Below, one piece after another: positions 33,447 through 42,350 of a DNA stretch of 64,000 nucleotides (position 1 is the stretch's first letter; each line of letters begins with the position of its first letter). The DNA lies in assembly GCF_001713355.1 (NCBI RefSeq), contig NZ_CP016448.1:1984001-2048000 (forward strand). The letters run 5' to 3'. The notes below the pieces were generated by a model. That model saw nothing but the letters and a program-made list of their open reading frames with translations. It was not told the origin of the DNA and ran no database searches. Source of the stretch: Methyloversatilis sp. RAC08 (lineage in GTDB: Bacteria; Pseudomonadota; Gammaproteobacteria; Burkholderiales; Rhodocyclaceae). The position numbers and the translations under genes were made by a program.

Positions 33447-34379
33447 ATGAGTGCAACGACCCCGCCGCGCGTCCGCTACGGCAAGCAGGTCACCGAATCG
33501 ATCAATCAGACCCGGGTCCGCTACGTCATCCTGTTCGGCTGCGCAATCGCCACCCCCTTCCTCTTTCCGCCGACCTGGCCGCTCGTGCTGCTCGCCGTCG
33601 CCAGCTACGCACTGCGCATGTTCGGCGTCGAAGCCATCTACCACCGCTACTTCTCGCACCGCGCCTTCAAGTGTTCGCGCCCGGTGCAGTTCGTGCTCGC
33701 GGTGATTGCGTCACAGTGCGGCCAGCACGGGCCGCTGTGGTGGGCGTCGGTGCATCGCGTCCATCACCAGAACGTCGAACAGCCGGACGATCCGATTTCG
33801 CCGCGCCAGCACGGGCTGATGCAGTCGCACGTCGGCTGGGTCTGGTGCGAGCGCTACAAGGACACGGATCTCGACGTGGTACCCGACTTCGCGCGCTTCC
33901 CGGAAATCCTGTGGGTGAACAAGCACTACACGCTGCTCATGCTGTCCGGCGCGTTCTTCATCTGGCTGCTGGCGACGGCGGGTGCCTTCGGTCCGACCGT
34001 GACCGGCGGTGCTGCGCTGATGTGGGGCTTCTTCCTGCCGACCGCGCTCGGCGTGCAGACGGTGTCGCTGGTCAATTCGATCGGTCATTTCGGCCATCTC
34101 CCCGGTGGCTATCGCCGCTTCGACACCGACGACGATTCGGTCAACCGCCCGCTGCTGGCGCTGCTGACGATGGGTGGCGGCTGGCACAACAATCACCACC
34201 GCTACGGCGCCAGCGCACGCGCCGGCTTCGCCTGGTACGAAATCGACCTGACCTACTACATCCTCAAGTTGCTGGCCGCGCTGGGCATCATCCGCGACCT
34301 GCGCGACCAGCTGCCGGAAGATGTGCGTGAAGAAGGCGGGCTGGCGCCAGCGGCCGCAAAGGTCAGTGACCTGCGCTGA
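33447..34379 (+). CDS. Acyl-CoA/fatty acid desaturase
   Basis: A 310-residue membrane desaturase. The three histidine boxes are visible: H66-RYFS-H71, H103-RV-HH107 and WHNNHHR (246-252), which hold the diiron centre. Four hydrophobic segments surround them. It is probably a delta-9-type enzyme introducing a cis double bond into fatty acyl chains and adjusting membrane fluidity. AGGAGA lies upstream of the ATG. An N-terminal extension in the open frame to 33390 is not conserved. Confidence 0.92.
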   Translation: MSATTPPRVRYGKQVTESINQTRVRYVILFGCAIATPFLFPPTWPLVLLAVASYALRMFGVEAIYHRYFSHRAFKCSRPVQFVLAVIASQCGQHGPLWWASVHRVHHQNVEQPDDPISPRQHGLMQSHVGWVWCERYKDTDLDVVPDFARFPEILWVNKHYTLLMLSGAFFIWLLATAGAFGPTVTGGAALMWGFFLPTALGVQTVSLVNSIGHFGHLPGGYRRFDTDDDSVNRPLLALLTMGGGWHNNHHRYGASARAGFAWYEIDLTYYILKLLAALGIIRDLRDQLPEDVREEGGLAPAAAKVSDLR

Positions 34380-34833
34380 AGGTGTGTCGCACTCTTTTTC
34401 AGAGTGGATGGCCGCCCTGCAATGCATCACCTGAGTGCCTTGTTCCGGCAATGGGTCTTTACGACATGGTTGTGATGAAACGACGGCGGCCAAGCGCCCG
34501 TATTGGGTTCAAGGCACTTCACCATGTTCTTTCGCCGTCTCCTGTTGCTTCCCGGTGGCGGTCAAGAAGGGGGCGGCGGCAGCTGAACCGGATCGTGCTG
34601 TCGCGGCCGGAGCCGGAAGCGTATGCGCTGTTCCCTGCCGGTCCGGGTCTCATCCTTAAGGCGCAAGCGGTTCCGAGGTTCTGAAAAGCCGGCGTGCGAG
34701 GTGATGCAAGCGCACGCCATCCATCTTGTCTGCCGCCCGCCCGGCGCCGCAGCGCACAAACAAAATTGACGCTGCCCGCAGCCGCCCGCAAAATCCGGCG
34801 CTGACCTTCCTTCCAGCCTTGCGGAGACCTTTC
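34380..34833. other. Intergenic region upstream of the liv operon
   Basis: About 450 bp with no gene I can support. A 100-codon open frame at 34382-34684 has no recognisable protein character. The region should hold the liv promoter, but no strong -35/-10 or -24/-12 element stood out to me. Confidence 0.5.
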
Positions 34834-36045
34834 ATGACCCAACCTTTCCCGTCGCGTCCCCTGCCTGCGCTTCTCATTCTGTCGGCCTGCCTGCTCGCGG
34901 CGTGCGGCGAGCAGTCCGATACGGCGCCGTCGGCGGCATCCGTGGGCGGCGCACCGGCGATGGATGCTCCGCTGATCGTGCGGCTGGGTCATGTGGCCCC
35001 GCTGACCGGGCCGCAGGCGCATCTGGGCAAGGACAACGAGAACGGCGCCAGGCTGGCCATCGATGATCTGAACGCCGAGGGCTTCCAGATCGGCGGCAAG
35101 CCGGCACGTTTCGAACTGCTCGGCGAAGACGATCAGGCCGACCCGCGCCAGGGCACGACCGTGGCGCAGAAGCTCGCCGATTCGCGCGTCAATGCAGTCA
35201 TCGGTCACCTGAACAGCGGCACCACGATTCCGGCATCGCGCATCTACCACGATGCGGGCATCGTCCAGGTGTCGCCGTCGGCGACCAACCCGCAGTACAC
35301 CCGCCAGGGTTACGCCGGCGCGTTCCGCGTGTTCGCCGACGACGTGCAGCAGGGCGGCGCGCTCGGTACGTTCGCGATGAAGAACCTGAATGCGCGGCGC
35401 ATCGCCATCATCGATGACCGCACCGCCTATGGTCAGGGCCTGGCCGACGAATTCGAAAAGGCCGCCAAGGCGGCCGGCGCAGAAATCGTCACCCGCGAAT
35501 ACACGACCGACAAGGCGACCGACTTCGCCGCCATCCTGACCAAGGTGAAATCGACTTCGGCCGACCTGCTGTTCTACGGCGGCATGGACACCCAGGCGGG
35601 CCCGATGGCGCGCCAGCTGAAGACACTCAATCTGGGCATCCCCATGCTGTTCGGCGACGGTGGCTGCACGGTGGAATTCCACAAACTGGCCGGCGAGGGC
35701 GCGGAAGGCCACTACTGCTCGCTGCCCGGCGTGCCGCTGGAAAAGATGGCCGGCGGCACCGCTTTCCGTGACCGCTACAAGGCGAAGTTCAACACCGACA
35801 TCCAGCTTTACGCGCCGTATGCGTACGACGCGGTGCGCGTCGTGGCCGAGGCGATGAAGCAGGCCGGCTCGACCGATCGCATGAAATTCCTGCCCGAACT
35901 TGAACAGATCAACTACCCCGGCCTGACCGCGCAGATCGCCTTCGACGAAAAGGGCGACATCAAGAACGGCGCGGTGACGCTGTACCAGGCGAAGGCTGGC
36001 GCATGGTCTCCGCTGGAGACGATGGGCGGCGACGCGACGCCGTAA
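34834..36045 (+). CDS. Branched-chain amino acid ABC transporter substrate-binding lipoprotein
   Basis: A 403-residue periplasmic binding protein of the LivJ/LivK type. The lipobox is LLAAC (lipidated Cys near residue 24), followed by a Ser/Ala-rich linker. The type I fold begins IVRLGHVAPLTGPQAHLGKD and includes the GHLNSGTTIPAS and SPSATNPQYT segments. It captures leucine, isoleucine, valine or a related ligand for the LivHMGF permease directly downstream. A GGAGA sequence precedes the ATG. Confidence 0.94.
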   Translation: MTQPFPSRPLPALLILSACLLAACGEQSDTAPSAASVGGAPAMDAPLIVRLGHVAPLTGPQAHLGKDNENGARLAIDDLNAEGFQIGGKPARFELLGEDDQADPRQGTTVAQKLADSRVNAVIGHLNSGTTIPASRIYHDAGIVQVSPSATNPQYTRQGYAGAFRVFADDVQQGGALGTFAMKNLNARRIAIIDDRTAYGQGLADEFEKAAKAAGAEIVTREYTTDKATDFAAILTKVKSTSADLLFYGGMDTQAGPMARQLKTLNLGIPMLFGDGGCTVEFHKLAGEGAEGHYCSLPGVPLEKMAGGTAFRDRYKAKFNTDIQLYAPYAYDAVRVVAEAMKQAGSTDRMKFLPELEQINYPGLTAQIAFDEKGDIKNGAVTLYQAKAGAWSPLETMGGDATP

Positions 36046-36052
36046 GCGCCGC

Positions 36053-36976
36053 GTGGACATTTTCATCCAGCAGATCATCAATGGTCTGGTGCTCGGCAGC
36101 ATCTATGCGCTGGTGGCACTGGGCTACACGATGGTCTACGGCATCCTCGGGCTGATCAATTTCGCGCACGGCGAGGTGGTGATGATCGGCGCGCTGACTG
36201 CGCTGACCGCCATCGGCCTGCTGGTGCCGTCGGGGCTGCCCGGCCCGGTGGTGGTGCTCGGCGGCCTGCTGATCGCGATTCCGGTCTGCATGGTGGTCGG
36301 CTTCTCGATCGAGCGCATCGCCTACCGGCCGCTGCGCAACGCACCCCGGCTGGCGCCGCTGATCACGGCCATCGGCGTGTCCATCGTGCTGCAGCAGCTG
36401 GCCATGATGGGCTGGGGCCGCAATTACCACACCTTCCCGGCCATTCTGCCGACCACGCCGCACCAGGTGTTCGGCGCCGCGATCACCGATCTGCAGATCC
36501 TGATCGTCGTCACCGCCGCAGTGCTGATGTCGGCGCTGCTGTGGCTGATCACGCGCACCCGGCTTGGCCGCGCGATGCGCGCGACGTCCGAGAATCCGGC
36601 GGTGGCGCGGCTGATGGGTGTCGACGTCGATCGCGTCATCGCCTTCACCTTCGTGCTCGGCTCGGCACTGGCCGCGGTGGCCGGCGTCATGGTCGCGGCC
36701 AACTATTCGATCGCGCACTACGCCATGGGCTTCATGCTCGGCCTGAAGGCCTTCACCGCCGCCGTGCTGGGCGGCATCGGCAATGTCGGCGGCGCCATGC
36801 TGGGCGGCCTGCTGCTGGGCGTCATCGAAAGTCTGGGCGCCGGTTACATCGGCGACCTGACCGGCGGTTTCCTCGGCAGCCACTACCAGGACGTGTTCGC
36901 GTTCTTCGTGCTCATCCTGGTGCTGGTATTCCGCCCGTCCGGCCTGATGGGCGAGAAAGTGGCGGAACGGGCATGA
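36053..36976 (+). CDS. livH: Branched-chain amino acid ABC transporter permease LivH
   Basis: A 307-residue inner-membrane permease with about eight helices. The LivH signature NGLVLGSIYALVALGYTMVYG is split across the first helix, and INFAHGEVVMIGA follows. The coupling EAA-like loop and GGIGNVGGAMLGGLLLGVIE are near the end. It starts with GTG 8 bp after the binding-protein gene. Downstream the operon is interrupted by a toxin-antitoxin pair before livM. Confidence 0.95.
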   Translation: MDIFIQQIINGLVLGSIYALVALGYTMVYGILGLINFAHGEVVMIGALTALTAIGLLVPSGLPGPVVVLGGLLIAIPVCMVVGFSIERIAYRPLRNAPRLAPLITAIGVSIVLQQLAMMGWGRNYHTFPAILPTTPHQVFGAAITDLQILIVVTAAVLMSALLWLITRTRLGRAMRATSENPAVARLMGVDVDRVIAFTFVLGSALAAVAGVMVAANYSIAHYAMGFMLGLKAFTAAVLGGIGNVGGAMLGGLLLGVIESLGAGYIGDLTGGFLGSHYQDVFAFFVLILVLVFRPSGLMGEKVAERA

Positions 36977-36992
36977 GCGCATGGCATCTTTA

Positions 36993-37026
36993 ACACATGA
37001 CCTGTGCTACGCTGGTCCTGTGTAAT
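36993..37026 (+). promoter_or_regulatory. Promoter/operator of the antitoxin-toxin pair inside the liv operon
   Basis: A near-perfect inverted repeat, ACACATGACC (36993-37002) and GGTCCTGTGT (37014-37023), nine of ten bases pairing. It flanks a weak promoter: ATGACC as -35, an 18-bp spacer and TGTAAT (37021-37026) as -10. This layout suits autorepression by the antitoxin. It would also supply livMGF transcription. Confidence 0.55.
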
Positions 37027-37046
37027 TTTTCGATGTCGAGGGTGCC

Positions 37047-37313
37047 ATGGCCAATCTTACGTTGGTGATCGATGACGAGTTGCTGCAGAAGGCGAGAATC
37101 CGGGCAGCGAGCGAAGGGACTTCGGTCAACGCTGTCGTGCGCGAGCAGATTGCCCGCTACGCCAGCGGCCGCGAGGCGCGCCTGCGCGCGTTGGCGGATC
37201 TCGACGCACTGGTCGACCGCCTCCAGCCCTCCAGCGGAGACGGCTGGACCTTCGATCGCAATGACATCTACGAAGAGCGGATGTCACCCCATGGCCCGGC
37301 GCGCGAGCAGTGA
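37047..37313 (+). CDS. Antitoxin of a VapBC-type pair (ribbon-helix-helix-like)
   Basis: An 88-residue protein. The N-terminus (NLTLVIDDELLQKARIRAAS, then EGTSVNAVVREQI) looks like a ribbon-helix-helix DNA-binding domain of the DUF6364/VapB kind. The C-terminus (about 60-88) would wrap the toxin. Its stop overlaps the toxin start (GTGA). It likely neutralises the PIN toxin and represses the promoter carrying the inverted repeat just upstream. Confidence 0.85.
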   Translation: MANLTLVIDDELLQKARIRAASEGTSVNAVVREQIARYASGREARLRALADLDALVDRLQPSSGDGWTFDRNDIYEERMSPHGPAREQ

Positions 37314-37735
37314 AGTTCTTCTTCGACACGAATGTCCTGCTGTACCGGATAGATACGGCTGACCCGATCAAGCAGCAGTCCGCCCGCGCGTGCTTCAACC
37401 ACCACGCTGAAGCCGGCAACGCCGTCATCAGCACGCAAGTCATGCAGGAGTTTCATTACGTGCTTCGGGCACGATTCGCGTCCACCGTTCCGGCGGAGGA
37501 CGCTTTTCGCATGACCGAGGCGCTGACGGTGCTCGATGTCGTACAGGTCACGCCGCAACTGGTACTGATCGCGGCGCGGCGCAGTCAGCATCATCGACTG
37601 TCGTTCTCGGATGCGCTCATCGTTTCAGCGGCCGCCCATGCCGGATGCGGCACGCTGATCACCGAAGACCTCAGCCACGGCCAGGTGATTGACGGCGTGC
37701 GTGTCGAGAACCCTTTTCTCGGTGACGCCACGTGA
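37310..37735 (+). CDS. PIN-domain ribonuclease toxin (VapC-like)
   Basis: A 141-residue PIN-domain protein. Acidic residues expected to bind Mg2+ are present: D6 (FFDTNVLLY), E47, D101 (LSFSDALIV) and D120 (LITEDLSHG). It probably cleaves a specific tRNA or rRNA site when free. The GTG start overlaps the antitoxin stop, and its own stop overlaps the livM start (GTGA). So the toxin is translationally tied to the amino-acid transporter genes. Confidence 0.88.
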   Translation: MKFFFDTNVLLYRIDTADPIKQQSARACFNHHAEAGNAVISTQVMQEFHYVLRARFASTVPAEDAFRMTEALTVLDVVQVTPQLVLIAARRSQHHRLSFSDALIVSAAAHAGCGTLITEDLSHGQVIDGVRVENPFLGDAT

Positions 37736-38838
37736 CCCTGCCCGGCGACCCGAAGCTGCGCGCCCGGCTGGGCATCGTGCTGATCGGCATCGCGCTGGCG
37801 GTGCTGCCCTTCGTCGTCGGCGCGAATTTCGGCAATTCGTGGGTGCGCATCATCGATTTCGCACTGCTCTACGTCATGCTGGCGCTCGGCCTGAACATCG
37901 TGGTCGGCTTCGCCGGCCTGCTCGACCTGGGCTACATCGCCTTCTACGCAGTCGGTGCCTATCTGTACGCGCTGCTGTCGAGCCCGCATCTGGCCATCGC
38001 CTTTCCGGCCGTGTTCGCCAGTGCGCCGGCGTGGTCGGTGTGGCTGGTGCTGCCGCTGGGTGCGCTGGTCGCCGGCCTGTTCGGTGTGATGCTGGGCACG
38101 CCGACGCTGAAGCTGCGCGGCGATTACCTCGCCATCGTCACGCTCGGCTTCGGCGAAATCATCCGCATCTTCCTGAACAACCTGAATGCACCACTGAACC
38201 TGACCAACGGGCCGCAGGGCATCAACAACATCCAGTCGGCGCAGATCGCCGGCCAGTCGCTCGGCCGCAGCTTCGAACTGTTCGGGCTGCAGATCCCCTC
38301 GGTCACCGCGCACTACTACTTCTTCCTGGCGCTGACGCTGGCGGTCATCTTCATCTGCGTGCGCCTGCAGGATTCGCGGCTCGGCCGCGCCTGGGTGGCC
38401 ATCCGCGAAGACGAACTGGCGGCGCGTGCCTGCGGCATCAATACGCGCAACGTGAAGCTGCTGGCGTTCGGGCTCGGCGCGACGTTCGGCGGCGTGGCAG
38501 GCGGCCTGTTTGCCGGCTTCCAGGGTTTCGTCAGTCCGGAGTCGTTCGGCCTGCTCGAATCCATCATGGTGCTGTGCATGGTGGTGCTGGGGGGCATGGG
38601 CCACATCGCCGGCGTCATCCTCGGTGCGCTGCTGCTGGCGTTGCTGCCCGAACTGCTGCGCTGGGGCGCCGCACCGGTGCAGCAATGGCTGTTCGGCAAG
38701 GTGCTGGTCGATCCGGAATCGCTGCGCCTGCTGCTGTTCGGCGTGGCGCTGGTGCTCGTGATGCGCTGGCGACCGGCCGGCCTGTGGCCATCGGCGCTGC
38801 GCAAGCGCGAACTGGCCGCGCACGCGGAGGCGACATGA
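37732..38838 (+). CDS. livM: Branched-chain amino acid ABC transporter permease LivM
   Basis: A 368-residue permease with about nine transmembrane helices. The LivM features NIVVGFAGLLDLGYIAFYAVG and VLGGMGHIAGVILGALLLAL are present. It forms the channel with LivH. The GTG start overlaps the PIN toxin stop by four bases, and its stop overlaps the livG ATG (ATGA). Confidence 0.95.
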   Translation: MTLPGDPKLRARLGIVLIGIALAVLPFVVGANFGNSWVRIIDFALLYVMLALGLNIVVGFAGLLDLGYIAFYAVGAYLYALLSSPHLAIAFPAVFASAPAWSVWLVLPLGALVAGLFGVMLGTPTLKLRGDYLAIVTLGFGEIIRIFLNNLNAPLNLTNGPQGINNIQSAQIAGQSLGRSFELFGLQIPSVTAHYYFFLALTLAVIFICVRLQDSRLGRAWVAIREDELAARACGINTRNVKLLAFGLGATFGGVAGGLFAGFQGFVSPESFGLLESIMVLCMVVLGGMGHIAGVILGALLLALLPELLRWGAAPVQQWLFGKVLVDPESLRLLLFGVALVLVMRWRPAGLWPSALRKRELAAHAEAT

Positions 38839-39644
38839 GCGACCCGGTGGGCACGTTCGCGCAGGACGCAGTGCTGCTGTCGGCCAGCGGCGTGTCGAAG
38901 CGTTTCGGCGGCGTGCAGGCGCTGCGCGACGTGTCGCTGACGATACGGCGCGGTGAGGTGTATGGCCTGATCGGGCCGAATGGCGCCGGCAAGACCAGCT
39001 TCTTCAATGTGCTGACCGGCCTGTACAGCCCGGACGAAGGTCGCGTCATGTTCGACGGCCGTGACCTGCCGCCGGGCGTGCCGCACCGCATCGCCGGCGC
39101 CGGCATCGCGCGCACCTTCCAGAACATCCGGCTGTTCGGCGCCATGAGCGCGCTTGAGAATGTCATGGTCGGCCGGCACATCCGGCTGCGTACCGGCGTC
39201 ATCGGCGCCATCCTGCGCACGCCGTCCGCGCGCGCCGAAGAGGCGGCGACGGAGGCGCGCGCGCATGCGCTGCTGCGCTATGTCGGCATCGACCATCTGG
39301 CCAACCAGCAGGCGACCCACCTCAGTTACGGCGACCAGCGCCGGCTCGAAATCGCCCGCGCGCTGGCGTCCGAACCCAAGCTGCTGGCGCTCGACGAACC
39401 GGCGGCCGGCATGAATGCCACCGAAACCGCCGGTCTGCGCACATTGATCGAAAAGCTGCGCGGCGACGGGCTCACCGCGCTGCTGATCGAGCATGACGTG
39501 AAGCTGGTGATGGGCCTGTGCGACCGTGTGGCCGTGCTCGACTACGGCGAGAAGATCGCCGAAGACGTACCCGACGTGGTGCGCCGCCATCCGCGCGTGA
39601 TCACCGCGTACCTGGGCCAGCAGTCCGACCCGGAGGCCGCCTGA
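38835..39644 (+). CDS. livG: Branched-chain amino acid ABC transporter ATP-binding protein LivG
   Basis: A 269-residue ATPase with Walker A GPNGAGKTS, signature LSYGDQRRLEIARAL, Walker B LLALDEPAAGMN and the H-loop EHDVKLVMGLC. It powers LivHM. It overlaps livM by four bases and livF by one (TGATG). Confidence 0.96.
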   Translation: MSDPVGTFAQDAVLLSASGVSKRFGGVQALRDVSLTIRRGEVYGLIGPNGAGKTSFFNVLTGLYSPDEGRVMFDGRDLPPGVPHRIAGAGIARTFQNIRLFGAMSALENVMVGRHIRLRTGVIGAILRTPSARAEEAATEARAHALLRYVGIDHLANQQATHLSYGDQRRLEIARALASEPKLLALDEPAAGMNATETAGLRTLIEKLRGDGLTALLIEHDVKLVMGLCDRVAVLDYGEKIAEDVPDVVRRHPRVITAYLGQQSDPEAA

Positions 39645-40345
39645 TGCTGGAAGTACGCGGGCTGACCGTGCACTACGGCGGCATCCGGGCGGTCAAGGGC
39701 ATCGATCTGGACATCGCGGCCGGCGAGAAGGTGGCGCTGATCGGTGCCAACGGCGCCGGCAAGACCAGCACGCTGAAGGCGCTGGCGCGCATGCTGCCGG
39801 CCGGTGGTGAAGTGCGTTTCGACGGCGGCGACATTTCGCATGCCCCGCCGCACACTCTGGTCGGTCGCGGTCTGGCGCTGGTGCCGGAAGGCCGCGGCGT
39901 GTTCGCCCGCCTGTCGGTGCGCGAAAACCTCGACATGGGGGCCTATGCGCGCGACGACCGCGCCGCCATCGCAGCGGATCTCGAACGTGTCTATACGCTG
40001 CTGCCGCGGCTGAAGGAACGCGCGGGTCAGACCGCCGGCACCCTGTCCGGTGGCGAACAGCAGATGGTCGCCATCGGCCGCGCGCTGATGAGCCGGCCGC
40101 GCCTGCTGCTGCTCGACGAGCCGTCGATGGGCCTGTCACCGGTCATGGTCGATACGGTGTTCGGCGTCATCCGCGACATCGCGCGCGACGGCGTCACCCT
40201 GCTGCTGGTCGAACAGAACGCGCGCCTTGCGCTGTCGCTGTGCGATCGCGGCTACGTGATGGACAGCGGACGCATCACGTTGGCCGCCGCCTCGGCCGAA
40301 CTGCTCGACAATCCCGCCGTACGCGCCGCCTATCTGGGCGAGTGA
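39644..40345 (+). CDS. livF: Branched-chain amino acid ABC transporter ATP-binding protein LivF
   Basis: A 233-residue ATPase. Walker A is GANGAGKTS, the signature LSGGEQQMVAIGRAL, Walker B LLLLDEPSMGLSP and the switch region LVEQNARLAL. It is the second nucleotide-binding subunit and the last liv gene. The ATG overlaps the livG stop. Confidence 0.96.
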   Translation: MLEVRGLTVHYGGIRAVKGIDLDIAAGEKVALIGANGAGKTSTLKALARMLPAGGEVRFDGGDISHAPPHTLVGRGLALVPEGRGVFARLSVRENLDMGAYARDDRAAIAADLERVYTLLPRLKERAGQTAGTLSGGEQQMVAIGRALMSRPRLLLLDEPSMGLSPVMVDTVFGVIRDIARDGVTLLLVEQNARLALSLCDRGYVMDSGRITLAAASAELLDNPAVRAAYLGE

Positions 40346-40417
40346 GACGACAGCAGCCGTCGACCGGCGCAGCGACGAGTGCAATCGGCTGATCGAACAG
40401 AACATGGCCGTCATCGA

Positions 40418-40454
40418 CAGCCTGCGCAACGGTCGCTGACCGACGCGCAGGCTG
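40418..40454. terminator. Hairpin between livF and the PEP-CTERM gene
   Basis: Outer stem CAGCCTGCGC / GCGCAGGCTG with an inner hairpin CGGTC/GACCG. There is no clear T run, but the convergent position suggests a bidirectional terminator. Confidence 0.5.
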
Positions 40455-40471
40455 CTTTGCTGCAACGACGT

Positions 40472-41299
40472 TCAGGCCCTGTTGCGACGGCGACGCGCCA
40501 CCATCAGCAGCAGACCCAGACCGGCGCCCATCATCAGCACCGACGACGGCTCCGGCACCGCACTGATCTGCAGGAAGGGGCGCATCGAGGCATCGGCCGA
40601 CGCCGACGACGCATACAGCGCGCCGACGTAGCGGCTGTTGCCGTCAACGTCGAATTCCACCACGTCGCGCTGCGCCAGCAGCACACCGTAGTTCGACGAC
40701 GGATTGTCGAGCCAGCTGCGTACCAGCGCCGTGGCATCGAAACTGACCCAGGTATTCACGCTGTTCTGCACCGTGCTCGAACTGGCCGTCATGGCGGTCA
40801 TCGGCGCCGTTTCCCAGGTCACGCTGCTTTCGTTCCACGCTTCGAGCACCTGGAACATTTCGGTGGTCGCTGGATGCTCGGCGCTCGGGCTTTCGAACGG
40901 CGACAGCGACGGCACGCCATACAGGTTGATCGTCGCACTGCCGACGCCGGCCGACGTCAGGTTAAGCAGCCCGAGGTCGAAGCGGATCAGGGTTTTGGTG
41001 TCGTGCGCCCGCTCGACGCCGCCTTCGCCGAAACGCGGGTCGGTGTCCGCGGTGCCGAGGAAGTTGCCGAAGGGCACGGCGGCCGGCGGGTTCAGCGCCG
41101 ACAGCGTGGTCGTGTCGAGATTGGTGCGGCGCGGTGCCGGAATACCGAATACACCGTCGATGCCGAATTCGTAGATGAACACGTCTTCGCTGGACGCTTC
41201 GTCCGGCTGCAGCGTGACATTGACGGCGGCGTTCGCGGCGTGGCCGAACGACAGGGCGGCTGCCAGGACAGCCGGTGCAAACAGGATTGAAGCTTTCAT
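40472..41299 (-). CDS. PEP-CTERM sorted exoprotein (DNRLRE-like domain)
   Basis: A 275-residue secreted protein. A Sec signal (1-25, KASILFAPAVLAAALSFGHA) is followed by a beta-rich domain resembling DNRLRE (TKTLIRFDLGLLNL, SSVTWETAP, VSFDATALVRSWLDNPSSNY). The C-terminus has a PEP-CTERM tag: VPEPSSVLMMGAGLGLLLM, then RRRRNRA. It is predicted to be processed by an exosortase encoded elsewhere and released to the surface or matrix. GGAGG precedes the ATG at 41299. Confidence 0.9.
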   Translation of the reverse strand: MKASILFAPAVLAAALSFGHAANAAVNVTLQPDEASSEDVFIYEFGIDGVFGIPAPRRTNLDTTTLSALNPPAAVPFGNFLGTADTDPRFGEGGVERAHDTKTLIRFDLGLLNLTSAGVGSATINLYGVPSLSPFESPSAEHPATTEMFQVLEAWNESSVTWETAPMTAMTASSSTVQNSVNTWVSFDATALVRSWLDNPSSNYGVLLAQRDVVEFDVDGNSRYVGALYASSASADASMRPFLQISAVPEPSSVLMMGAGLGLLLMVARRRRNRA

Positions 41300-41500
41300 C
41301 TGAACCTCCGGAGTGTTGTGGGGTGACTGCGTCATGCGGGAACCGGACCCGTGTCGGCGACACGGTCAGGCTCGCGACGTCTACGCAGCCACTGCGCCGT
41401 CAGATGCAATGTCACCTGCGAACATCTCCGACCGCTAAAGTTGATGCCATCCGCATGTCGGGGTTAAGCTGTGCATCCCGCTCCCCGATACATCGCCCCT

Positions 41501-42343
41501 ATGCTCCGATTGCGCGCATGGCTGTGCGTCGCGCTGTGCGCGGTGCTGTCGATGCAGGCCTCACAGGCTGCGCCGCCGGCACTGATGCACGCGCAGCGCC
41601 ATCACGACGGCATCGATCCGGCCGCCTACTGGGTCAGCGAAAAGCTGGACGGGGTGCGCGCGGTGTGGGACGGGCGGGTGCTGCGCTTTCGCAGCGGGCG
41701 GCCGATCGCGGCGCCGGCCTGGTTCACCGCGTCGCTGCCTGCGGTGCCGCTGGATGGCGAACTGTGGATCGCCCGTGGCCGCTTCGATGTGCTGTCCGGT
41801 GTAGTGCGGCGCGATGTGCCGGACGATGTCGACTGGCAGCCGGTGCGCTACCTGCTGTTCGACCTGCCTGGTGCGCCGGGCGACTTCAGCCAGCGCCTCG
41901 CGCGCCTGAAGCACATCGTCGCCGACGCGGGTCTGCCCTGGCTGCAGGCCGTGCCGCAACAACGTGTGGCCGACCGGGCCGAACTGGCATCACGCTTCGC
42001 TGAGGTGGTCGCCGGTGGCGGCGAAGGACTGATGCTGCATCGGGCCGACGCGCTGTGGACGGCCGGGCGCAGCGATGCCCTGCTCAAGCTCACGCCCTTT
42101 TTCGATGCCGAAGCAGCCGTGACCGGCCACGTGCCGGGCAAGGGCCGTCACCGCGGCCGGCTCGGCGCGCTCGAGGTGGTGGATGCAGAAGGACGGCGTT
42201 TTCGCATCGGCAGCGGCTTCAGCGACGCGTCGCGCATCGCGCCGCCGGCCATCGGCACACAGGTGACCTACCGCTATCGCGAACTGACCGCCCGCGGCCT
42301 GCCGCGCTTCCCGGTGTTCGTTCGGGTGCGCGACCTGCCGTAG
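41501..42343 (+). CDS. Secreted ATP-dependent DNA ligase (LigE-like)
   Basis: A 280-residue minimal ATP-dependent ligase with a signal peptide (1-23, ending SQAA). The catalytic lysine is K48 in SEKLDGVRAVWDG (motif I). Motif III is PLDGELWIARGRFD, motif IV EGLMLHRAD and motif V ALLKLTPF. An OB-fold lies at the C-terminus. Such periplasmic ligases seal nicks in DNA taken up or present outside the cytoplasm and are common in naturally competent betaproteobacteria. That role is inferred. The repeat cluster begins just after the stop. Confidence 0.9.
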   Translation: MLRLRAWLCVALCAVLSMQASQAAPPALMHAQRHHDGIDPAAYWVSEKLDGVRAVWDGRVLRFRSGRPIAAPAWFTASLPAVPLDGELWIARGRFDVLSGVVRRDVPDDVDWQPVRYLLFDLPGAPGDFSQRLARLKHIVADAGLPWLQAVPQQRVADRAELASRFAEVVAGGGEGLMLHRADALWTAGRSDALLKLTPFFDAEAAVTGHVPGKGRHRGRLGALEVVDAEGRRFRIGSGFSDASRIAPPAIGTQVTYRYRELTARGLPRFPVFVRVRDLP

Positions 42344-42350
42344 CGTTTCC

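Noticed and set aside
34382-34684. 100-codon open frame upstream of the liv operon
   Set aside because: No ribosome binding site, no recognisable protein character, and residue use like random GC-rich sequence.
40346-40440. Protein-like run after livF (DECNRLIEQNMAVIDSLRNGR before a stop)
   Set aside because: It looks like the end of a real protein but has no start codon outside livF and no recognised family. Possibly a gene remnant, too short to call.
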